From: JAAYZQ01 sp034428935 | GTDB lineage: Bacteria > Chloroflexota > Anaerolineae > JAAYZQ01 | Assembly: GCA_034428935.1 (NCBI GenBank) | Contig: DAOUHB010000061.1 | Span: 1-16,563, forward strand | Length of the DNA: 16,563 nt | Direction: 5' to 3' | Part shown: piece after piece, positions 6,575-12,689 of the stretch | Layout of the letters: every line of letters starts with the position of its first letter | Numbering within the stretch: the first letter of the stretch is position 1 | Program-made: the position numbers and the translations under genes | The notes under the pieces: generated by a model | Databases searched by the model: none | What the model was told of the DNA's origin: nothing | Seen by the model: the letters and a program-made list of their open reading frames with translations, nothing else

Positions 6575-7849
6575 CTACATCAGCGGCAGCAGGTACCGTA
6601 CCCAGACGTAGGCCGTCGACAACAAGAGCGACATGACGGCCGTGACGAGGCCGTAGCCCAGGAACTCGCGGAAGCGGATGGGGTGGCCGCTCCGGGCCGC
6701 CAGGTCGGCGACGACGACGTTGGCCGAGGCGCCCACCAGCGTCATGTTGCCCCCCAGGCAGGCGCCCAGGGCCAGCGACCACCACAATGGCTGGATGGGC
6801 AGCGTTTGGCCCAGGCTTTCGACGATGGGGATCATGGTCGTGGTGTAGGGGATGTTGTCCACGATCCCCGAGGCGACGCTGGAGAACCACAGCAGCACCG
6901 TGGCCGTCACGCCCAGGTTGCCCCCCGTCAGGCGCACGGCGGCATCGGCGATGGTCTCGATGATCCCCACCTTGACCAGCGCCTCGACGGTGATGAACAA
7001 CCCCACAAAGAAAAAGAGCGTCGTCCACTCCACGTCTTGCAGGACGGGCTGCGGATCGCGGTGGCTCCAGAGCAGCAGGACGGTGGCGCCCGCCAGGGCA
7101 ATGGTCGCCGGTTGCAGGTTCAGCGCGCCGTGGATGAAAAAGCCGACGAGCACCGCGCCGATGACGACCAGCGACTTGGCCAGGAGGCGCGGGTCGGTGA
7201 TGAGCGCCCCGGGCTGCAATACTTTGACGTCGGTCGACGGCCTGGCCGGCTGGCTAATGTCCTTGCGGAACATGAGCCAGCACATCCCCAGGAAGGCGAT
7301 GAGAATGACCACCGTGATGGGGGCCATGTTCGCGGCAAAGGTCAAGAAGTCAATGTCCGCCGCGCTGCCGATGAGGATGTTCGGCGGGTCGCCGATGAGG
7401 GTTGCCGTCCCCCCGATGTTGGACGCCAGGATCTCGGAGATGAGGAACGGGATGGGGCTGATCCCCAGGTTGGCGGCGACAAAGAGCGTCACCGGCGCCA
7501 CCAGGATGACGATGGTCACGTTGTCCAGAAAGGCCGAGCTGATGGCCGTGACGATGGACAGGACGATCAGGATGCGAAAGGGCCTGTCGCGCCCCAGGCG
7601 CACCGCCTGCACGGCGATCCACTGGAAGAGGCCGGTCTCGCGGAGCAGGTTGGCGATCATCATCATGCCCGCCAGGAGAAAGATGACGTTCCAGTCGATA
7701 GAGATGAGGGCCTGGTCCTGGGGAAGCACGCCCACCAGGATCATGGCCATGCCGCCCAACAGCGCGGCGATGGTGCGGTGCATGCGCTCGCCGATGATGA
7801 GCCCATAGGTGATCAGGAAAATGCCGGCAGCCAACCAGGCGTCGCTCAC
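6575..7849 (-). CDS. ArsB/NhaD-superfamily ion permease
   Basis: The 424-residue membrane protein has the inverted-repeat layout of the ion transporter superfamily. The first half has FLDNVTIVI (from about 107) and NIGGTATLIGDPPN (144-157); the second half repeats this as IVDNIPYTTT (329-338) and GGNMTLVGASAN (366-377). Such proteins include arsenite exporters, NhaD-type Na+/H+ antiporters and dicarboxylate or citrate carriers. The sequence alone does not fix the substrate; the Na+-related surroundings make a Na+-linked antiporter or Na+-driven solute carrier plausible. The start is GTG at 7849, overlapping the TGA of the upstream PII/CBS gene as GTGA, with AAGGAG eight bases upstream. It is thus the second gene of a two-gene unit. 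It converges on oadB. Confidence 0.85.
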   Translation of the reverse strand: MSDAWLAAGIFLITYGLIIGERMHRTIAALLGGMAMILVGVLPQDQALISIDWNVIFLLAGMMMIANLLRETGLFQWIAVQAVRLGRDRPFRILIVLSIVTAISSAFLDNVTIVILVAPVTLFVAANLGISPIPFLISEILASNIGGTATLIGDPPNILIGSAADIDFLTFAANMAPITVVILIAFLGMCWLMFRKDISQPARPSTDVKVLQPGALITDPRLLAKSLVVIGAVLVGFFIHGALNLQPATIALAGATVLLLWSHRDPQPVLQDVEWTTLFFFVGLFITVEALVKVGIIETIADAAVRLTGGNLGVTATVLLWFSSVASGIVDNIPYTTTMIPIVESLGQTLPIQPLWWSLALGACLGGNMTLVGASANVVVADLAARSGHPIRFREFLGYGLVTAVMSLLLSTAYVWVRYLLPLM

Positions 7850-8751
7850 GCAGCTTGCTCCTTGCCCGGGCCCCCATCGGGGCCCTCGATCCGTCCCACG
7901 CAGCAGGACAGCAATGTCAGCAGGTCGATATAGCCGATGACGTGGTAGCGCCCGTCGACCACGGGCAGGCCGGGCAGGCGATGGTCGTGCATGCGCTTGA
8001 ACGCCTCCTTCAGCGTGTCACCCTGGGTGATCCACACCGGCTCTGACATGGCATCGCCCGCGGTGCGCAGGGTGCTCTTCCGGGCAAAGTCCATCATCTC
8101 TTCCATGTCGGTAATGTCCCGGAGAAACTCCTCGGGCATGATGCGGAAAAAGAGGTCGTTGGCCAGGGAGTGCAGGTCGAGGACGCCCACGAGCCGGCCG
8201 TCGGCCTCGGTGACGGCGGCCACCTGGACGCCGGGAACGCGGAGCATGACCTCGGCCACGTCTTCGAGGGGCGTCTCGCGCAGGACGGTGGCCGCCTCCC
8301 GGAGCAACATGGGCAGCACCTTTTCTATGGGGGTATCTCGCCGGACGACCCAGTCGGGCTGCACGGCGGCGGGCAGGGGGGTCGGCGTCTCCCGGCGGCG
8401 TGTCTTGTGCAGGCCCTTGACCTGGGCCACGGGCACCACCAGGAGCAGCCCGCTGTGGGGCTCGTCAAAATTGCCCAGGGCGCGCTCGGCTTCGGCGATG
8501 GCCCTGGCCAGCAGGTCGGGGTCTTCGATGCCGGCCAGCAGCGTGCGCTGCCCCGAGTCCTCCGAGTCCAGCAGCCGCTCCAGGCCGCCCAGGCCCACCC
8601 GGCTCAGCCAGGTGGTCATGCGATACGCCCCCGTGCTCCTGAGGATGGTCGCCCCCGGCACGCCGATCTTTTGCCAGGCGTGCAGCAGGTCGGGCAGCTT
8701 GGCGACGTTGTGCACGACAATAATGACCAGGAACCCTATCCTGTTCTCCAT
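7846..8751 (-). CDS. PII-like domain fused to a CBS-domain pair, probable transporter regulator
   Basis: The 301-residue soluble protein appears to have three parts. Residues 1-115 look like a PII-like ferredoxin fold: strand FLVIIVVHN (7-15), helix LPDLLHAWQKIG, strand GATILRSTG (33-41), helix LLARAIAEAERA and strand GLLLVVPVAQVKGL (101-114). Residues about 134-200 and 229-285 are two CBS motifs, recognisable by AAVTEADGRLVGVLDLHSL and GLPVVDGRYHVIGYIDLL. CBS pairs usually bind adenine nucleotides, and PII-like domains bind nucleotides or other small molecules and act on transporters. Translational overlap with the permease gene suggests it controls that transporter. The start is strongly supported by AAGGAGGT five to six bases before the ATG, and a near-consensus promoter lies about 105 bp upstream. 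The PII part is called from its pattern, not a search. Confidence 0.8.
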   Translation of the reverse strand: MENRIGFLVIIVVHNVAKLPDLLHAWQKIGVPGATILRSTGAYRMTTWLSRVGLGGLERLLDSEDSGQRTLLAGIEDPDLLARAIAEAERALGNFDEPHSGLLLVVPVAQVKGLHKTRRRETPTPLPAAVQPDWVVRRDTPIEKVLPMLLREAATVLRETPLEDVAEVMLRVPGVQVAAVTEADGRLVGVLDLHSLANDLFFRIMPEEFLRDITDMEEMMDFARKSTLRTAGDAMSEPVWITQGDTLKEAFKRMHDHRLPGLPVVDGRYHVIGYIDLLTLLSCCVGRIEGPDGGPGKEQAA

Positions 8752-8855
8752 CTGTAACCTCCTTTGGCTCTCTGGTTTTGGATGCCACTACGTCACGCCT
8801 TCCAGGCCGGCACCCGGTGATAGAGAGGGCCGGCACGTCCGAGAAACGATTCCCA

Positions 8856-8884
8856 ATTGTACCACAGGCAAGGCGAGTTGCCAA
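8856..8884 (-). promoter_or_regulatory. Candidate promoter for the PII/CBS-permease unit
   Basis: Read on the minus strand, TTGGCA (8879-8884) is followed after 17 bases by TACAAT (8856-8861). Each hexamer has five of six consensus matches, and TGG just before the -10 gives the extended form. Transcription would start near 8849, leaving a leader of about 98 nt. That leader holds the 9-bp direct repeat GGCCGGCAC (plus strand) at 8805-8813 and 8828-8836, a possible operator. Confidence 0.6.
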
Positions 8885-8953
8885 CAAGGGGCCGTTTTCT
8901 TGGCGCGGCTGTTCCAGATCGGTCGCCCCGCCCTCACCTTCGCTATGGCAGGC

Positions 8954-9589
8954 CTACGTCTCGGCGACCTCCCGGGGCGCGCTGCGGACCAGCTCGGCGA
9001 CGCCTTCGACGCTGTCGGGGGAGCCCAGCAGGATTAGCTCGTCGTCGGCAAACATCTGCACGTCGCCGCCCGGGTTGGTGAGCATCAGGGTATCCCGGCG
9101 AATGGCCAGCAGGGTAACGTCGTATTTCTGTCTCAGGTCGAGTTGTGCCAGGGTCTGGCCGACCACCGGCGACGTGTCGGGAATCCGCAGCCGGTAGACC
9201 TGGACATCGGGGAGCTGGGCCTGGAGATCCGGGAACCGAATGGACTCCAGGGCGTGGGTGCGCAGGTCGTAGTGGCCGCTCAGCTCGTCGACGACCGTCC
9301 CCGACCAGAGGGGCACGCCGCCGAAATAGGCGGCGCGGCCGATCATGTGCGCCGCCACCGGCGCGGTGAGGAGCACGAAGGCAATCGTCGCCAGGGCGCG
9401 GCTGGTGATGCCCAGCTCGCCAAAGTAGATGGCCGCGGCCAGGAGCGTGGAGCCGACGCCCAGCGTGGCGACCTTGGTCGTCGTCGACATGCGCGTGTAC
9501 AGGTCGGGCATGCGCAGGATGCCGATGCCGGCCACGAACATGAACACCCCCCCGATGAGCAGCAGAATGGCGCTCAGGACCTCTCGCAT
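8954..9589 (-). CDS. mnhG: Mrp antiporter subunit G fused to a TrkA_C (RCK_C) domain
   Basis: The 211-residue protein is about twice the usual MnhG length of roughly 110-125. Residues 1-100 are the MnhG/PhaG core with three membrane helices and the family pattern GILRMPDLYTRMSTTTKVAT (23-42). Residues about 128-202 look like an RCK_C domain: VYRLRIPDTSPVVGQTLAQL, then YDVTLLAIRRD, then a strand ending DDELILLGSPDSV. RCK_C domains on potassium channels and transporters sit in the cytoplasm and bind small ligands, including cyclic di-AMP in some cases. The start ATG at 9589 is two bases after the mnhF stop; the longer frame upstream runs through mnhF out of frame. This is the last gene of the mnh operon. 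Confidence 0.88.
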   Translation of the reverse strand: MREVLSAILLLIGGVFMFVAGIGILRMPDLYTRMSTTTKVATLGVGSTLLAAAIYFGELGITSRALATIAFVLLTAPVAAHMIGRAAYFGGVPLWSGTVVDELSGHYDLRTHALESIRFPDLQAQLPDVQVYRLRIPDTSPVVGQTLAQLDLRQKYDVTLLAIRRDTLMLTNPGGDVQMFADDELILLGSPDSVEGVAELVRSAPREVAET

Positions 9590-9591
9590 GC

Positions 9592-9858
9592 TCACACCCT
9601 CTTTTCCAGGTAGCGGGCAAAGGCCACCGTTCCGAGAAAGGCCAGCAGCCCGAGGACGATGGCGACGTCGAGGACCACGGGCCGGTCGGTGATGATGGCA
9701 TAGACGGCGATGATGCCGATGGCCAGCGTCGAGAGCAGGTCGAGGGCGACGACCCGGTCGGGCAGGCTGGGCCCCCGGGCCAGGCGCACAAAGGCCATCA
9801 CCGCCGCCAGGCTCAACAGGGGCAGCACCAGGAACAGCGCCAGGTTTTGCACGTTCAT
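9592..9858 (-). CDS. mnhF: Mrp antiporter subunit F
   Basis: The 88-residue protein has the normal MnhF/PhaF length with three membrane helices (about 7-25, 36-56 and 61-82). It carries the family core RGPSLPDRVVALD at 28-40 between helices one and two. It is a small, essential membrane subunit of the multi-subunit Na+/H+ antiporter. The ATG at 9858 overlaps the mnhE stop as ATGA, and mnhG follows two bases after its own stop, so the three genes are tightly coupled. Confidence 0.93.
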   Translation of the reverse strand: MNVQNLALFLVLPLLSLAAVMAFVRLARGPSLPDRVVALDLLSTLAIGIIAVYAIITDRPVVLDVAIVLGLLAFLGTVAFARYLEKRV

Positions 9859-10322
9859 CGGAATACCTCCAGGAGCCGCCGCTCAAAGCCCTCCTTGATG
9901 TTGCGCCGGAAGCCGTCGGCGTCTTCCAGGTGCATGGTGTGCACGTACAGGACGCGCCGGTCGGTCGAGATGTCCAGGCTCAGGGTGCCGGGGGTCAGGG
10001 TGATGAGGTTGGCCAGCAGCGTGATCTCCGAGTCGGTCCGGGCGTCCAGGGGCACGGCGACGATGCCGGGGCGCAGGGTTTGGCGCGGCGACAGCACGGC
10101 ATAGGCGACCTGCAAATTCGCCAGGATCAGCTCCCAGACAAAAAAGAGGACAAAGGCGGGCAGCCGGCGCGTCAACTGGAAGTAGTGCAGGGGCCCCAGG
10201 GTGCGCTGCATCAGCCACAGCATCACGTAGCCCAGGACGAGGCCGATGATCAGGTTCCCCAGGGTAAACTCCCCGGTCAGGGCCACCCAGGCCAGGGCCA
10301 GCAGGACGTCAAGGAGAAACAT
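9855..10322 (-). CDS. mnhE: Mrp antiporter subunit E
   Basis: The 155-residue protein matches the MnhE/PhaE length and layout: hydrophobic N-terminal helices (about 1-38 and 54-76) followed by a soluble domain. The soluble part contains the family signature LITLTPGTLSLDI near 106-118 and LYVHTM at 125-130. It is a structural subunit at the edge of the Mrp complex. The ATG at 10322 is chosen because it lies two bases after the mnhD stop and begins the conserved MFLLDVLLALAW sequence. A longer open frame to 10481 overlaps mnhD and has no family resemblance. Its Shine-Dalgarno sequence (GGAAGGA within the mnhD end) is 11 bases away, so translation is probably coupled to mnhD. Confidence 0.93.
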   Translation of the reverse strand: MFLLDVLLALAWVALTGEFTLGNLIIGLVLGYVMLWLMQRTLGPLHYFQLTRRLPAFVLFFVWELILANLQVAYAVLSPRQTLRPGIVAVPLDARTDSEITLLANLITLTPGTLSLDISTDRRVLYVHTMHLEDADGFRRNIKEGFERRLLEVFR

Positions 10323-10324
10323 GG

Positions 10325-11833
10325 TTAGGGCAATCCTTCCAGTACGATCTGCACATAGTTGGCCGGGTTGAGCAACTCTTCGGCCGCCCGCGCCGACAGG
10401 ACCAGGATCGGCTCGGCGGCCAGCCCGATGGTGACCGTCAGCGCGGCCAGCAGGGCGATGGGCAGGAGCATCACGGCCCACGAGCCGCGGCCCCCGGCCC
10501 GGCCGGCCTGCTCCGAGTCTTCGGCCTCCGCGCTTTCCTTCCAGAAGGCCTCGGCCCAGATCTTGGTCATGGAGAACAGGGTCAGGACCCCCACGGCCAG
10601 GGCGGTGCCGGCGATGACGTACTCTTGCGCGTTCAGCGCCGCCTGGATGAGGCTCAGCTTGGCCCAGAAGCCGGACAGCGGCGGGATGCCGGCCAGCGAC
10701 AGGGCCGGGATGAGGAACAGGACGGCCAGCGCCGGGTAGGCGCGGTACAGCCCTCCGAGGCTTTCGAGCTGGTAGGTCCCGCGCAGCCGGTGCACGACGC
10801 CGCTCACCAGGAACAGGTTTGTCTTGACGATGATGTGGTGGATGATGTAAAAGACCGACCCCGTGAGGGCCAGGGGTGTGAACAGCCCCAGGCCGACGAT
10901 CATGTAGCCGATCTGGCTGACGATGTGGAAGGACAGGATGCGGCGGAACTCGCCCTGGGCCGCCGCCCCCAGCACGCCCGTCACCATCGTCAGCCCGGCG
11001 ACGACCAGGATGACCGTGTGCGTAAAGCCCACGTTCCCCACAAAGAGCAGGGTAAAGACCCGGATGAGGGCATAGACCCCCACCTTGGTCAGGAGCCCGG
11101 CAAAGATGGCCGAGACGGCGGCGGGCGGCGTGTGATACGAGGCCGGCAGCCAGAAAAAGAGGGGAAAGACGGCGGCCTTGATGCCAAAGGCCACCAGCAG
11201 CAGCATCGACAGGGTCGTCACCAGGCCCGGCTGCTCCGACCCGTTCAGCACGCGGGCCAGGTCGGCCATGTTCAGCGTGCCGGCCACGCCGTACAGGATG
11301 CCGACGGCCGACAGAAAGAGGGCTGACGACATGAGGTTGAGTGTCACGTACTTGACCGCGCCCTCAAGCTGCGCCCGCTCGCCGCCCAGCGCCACGAGGA
11401 CGAACGAGGCAATGAGCATTACCTCGAACCAGACAAAGAGGTTGAACATGTCGCCCGTCAGGAAGGCGCCGCACACGCCCATGAGCAGGATGTTCAACAG
11501 GGGGTAGTAGCCGAATGCCTCGCGTCTGGCGTCCATGCTGGCCAGGGAATAGACGGCCACGGCCAGGCCCATGAGCCCGGCCAGGACCACCATGATGGCG
11601 CTGAACAGGTCGGCCGCCAGGGTGATGCCAAAGGGAGCGGGCCAGTTGCCCACCTGCGTTGCCTGGATGCCCCGCTGCCAGACGGCGCCCAGCAGCCACA
11701 GCCCCGCGCCGAGCAGCGCCGCGGTCCCCACCACGCTCAGCCAGCGCTGCACGTGGCGCCGCTTCCAGGCCAGCAGGCTGAGGATCGCCGTGAAGAGCGG
11801 GATCAGGATGGGGAGGACCAGGATGAGGTTCAT
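10325..11833 (-). CDS. mnhD: Mrp antiporter subunit D
   Basis: The 502-residue polytopic protein is an NuoM/NuoN-like proton-translocating subunit. It has the residues needed for ion transport in Mrp systems at the same numbering as in Bacillus: E137 in LFVWFEVMLIAS and K219 in AFGIKAAVFPLFFWLP. The typical motif PASYHTPPAAVSAIFAGLLTK follows (230-250). A charged loop (about 432-450) near the C-terminus lies between the last helices. The ATG at 11833 is ten bases after the mnhC stop; the ribosome-binding site is weak, which fits coupling to mnhC. Together with MnhA it forms the ion channels of the complex in the cytoplasmic membrane. Confidence 0.96.
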   Translation of the reverse strand: MNLILVLPILIPLFTAILSLLAWKRRHVQRWLSVVGTAALLGAGLWLLGAVWQRGIQATQVGNWPAPFGITLAADLFSAIMVVLAGLMGLAVAVYSLASMDARREAFGYYPLLNILLMGVCGAFLTGDMFNLFVWFEVMLIASFVLVALGGERAQLEGAVKYVTLNLMSSALFLSAVGILYGVAGTLNMADLARVLNGSEQPGLVTTLSMLLLVAFGIKAAVFPLFFWLPASYHTPPAAVSAIFAGLLTKVGVYALIRVFTLLFVGNVGFTHTVILVVAGLTMVTGVLGAAAQGEFRRILSFHIVSQIGYMIVGLGLFTPLALTGSVFYIIHHIIVKTNLFLVSGVVHRLRGTYQLESLGGLYRAYPALAVLFLIPALSLAGIPPLSGFWAKLSLIQAALNAQEYVIAGTALAVGVLTLFSMTKIWAEAFWKESAEAEDSEQAGRAGGRGSWAVMLLPIALLAALTVTIGLAAEPILVLSARAAEELLNPANYVQIVLEGLP

Positions 11834-11843
11834 CGCCGCTCGC

Positions 11844-12191
11844 CTACGTATCCGTCGTGGTCATGTCGTCGAGGTCATCGGTGCCCACCGTCTGGTAGGC
11901 GCGCTTGATGAGCACCACGGCAAAGGCCTGGAGGCCAAACCCGATGACGATGGCCGTCAGGATGAACGCCTGGGGCAGCGGGTCGGCAAAGGGCTCGACG
12001 AGCTGCGCCGCGTCGCCGGCGATGATGGGCGGCGCGCCGCGGGTCAGGCGGCCCACCGTAAAGATCAACAGGTTCACCGCCTGGCTGAGGATGGCCAGCC
12101 CGATGATCAGCTTGACGATGCTGCGGCGCATCATCATGTACAGCCCGGCCGCGAACAGGCCGCCGACGACAAAGGCCAGGATGATCTGCAC
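11844..12191 (-). CDS. mnhC: Mrp antiporter subunit C
   Basis: An NuoK-like subunit of 115 residues with three membrane helices and the family patterns GLAILSQAVNLLIF (31-44) and DPLPQAFILTAIVIGFG (70-86). The start is taken as the GTG at 12191. It lies one base after the mnhB stop, has a GGAGGAG ribosome-binding site four bases upstream, and gives the usual MnhC length. The longer reading from 12212 would add seven residues and overlap mnhB by 20 bp with no ribosome-binding site of its own in good position. The C-terminal tail is acidic and Thr-rich (TDDLDDMTTTDT). Confidence 0.93.
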   Translation of the reverse strand: MQIILAFVVGGLFAAGLYMMMRRSIVKLIIGLAILSQAVNLLIFTVGRLTRGAPPIIAGDAAQLVEPFADPLPQAFILTAIVIGFGLQAFAVVLIKRAYQTVGTDDLDDMTTTDT

Positions 12192-12192
12192 G

Positions 12193-12600
12193 TCACTCCT
12201 CCGACAGCTCAAAGACGATGGTCAGCACGACGCCGATGACGACCATGTACACGCCCACGTCGAACAACAGCGGAGAGCCGACGTGCCCCAGTACCGACAC
12301 CGTGCCCTCGCTCCACAGGCCGGTCATGAACGGCAGCCCGGCGCCCAGGCCAAAGAGCCCGCTGACGGCGGCCACCCCCAGGCCCAGGCCGATGAGGGCG
12401 CGGGGGTCGATGCCCAGCAGGCGCCGCGCCAGGGCCACGCCATAGGCGATGGAGTGCAGCGCGAGGCCCGCCGCGGCCACCAGGCCCCCGACAAAGCCTC
12501 CCCCCGGCTCGTTGTGGCCCCGCAATAAGAGAAAGACCGAGAAGAGCAGCAGCAGGGGCAGCAGGTATCGTGTTGCCGTGGACAGGATCATGGAAGTCAT
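12193..12600 (-). CDS. mnhB: Mrp antiporter subunit B
   Basis: The 135-residue membrane protein has four helices and the family hallmark RGHNEPGGGFVGGL at 27-40, with H29 corresponding to the conserved histidine of MrpB. The ATG at 12600 is preferred: AGGGG lies nine bases upstream. A TTG six bases further upstream and an ATG at 12591 are possible alternatives. It is separated from mnhA by 89 bp that contain a hairpin, the largest gap within the mnh operon. Confidence 0.92.
   Translation of the reverse strand: MTSMILSTATRYLLPLLLLFSVFLLLRGHNEPGGGFVGGLVAAAGLALHSIAYGVALARRLLGIDPRALIGLGLGVAAVSGLFGLGAGLPFMTGLWSEGTVSVLGHVGSPLLFDVGVYMVVIGVVLTIVFELSEE
12196..12202 (-). promoter_or_regulatory. Ribosome-binding site that fixes the mnhC start
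   Basis: GGAGGAG on the minus strand sits inside the last codons of mnhB and is four bases upstream of the GTG at 12191. It supports the GTG as the mnhC start in place of the longer reading from 12212. Confidence 0.75.
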
Positions 12601-12635
12601 GGGCAAATTCCCCTCACTGACGACGGGCTCGTAGT

Positions 12636-12651
12636 AACGGCTTCAGCCGTT
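12636..12651. repeat. Hairpin in the mnhA-mnhB gap
   Basis: AACGGCT (12636-12642) and AGCCGTT (12645-12651) form a short stem around TC. On the plus strand it is followed by a T-run (12650-12654); on the transcribed minus strand the T-run is absent, so it is not a standard terminator for the mnh operon. It may be an RNA processing or stability element, or a copy of a dispersed repeat. Confidence 0.5.
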
Positions 12652-12689
12652 TTTCCACCGCAACCACCCATCCGATCATCGCCGACACG

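Noticed and set aside
6446..7933. A 495-codon plus-strand frame opposite the permease gene
   Set aside because: Low-complexity Asp/His/Gln/Gly-rich composition and no family pattern; it is a mirror frame of the permease gene, with its start inside the tandem repeat.
9590..9886. N-terminal extension of mnhG across mnhF
   Set aside because: Arg/Gly/His-rich translation from the wrong frame of mnhF; the conserved MnhG start is at 9589.
10323..10481. N-terminal extension of mnhE into mnhD
   Set aside because: Wrong frame of mnhD; the conserved MnhE start is at 10322.
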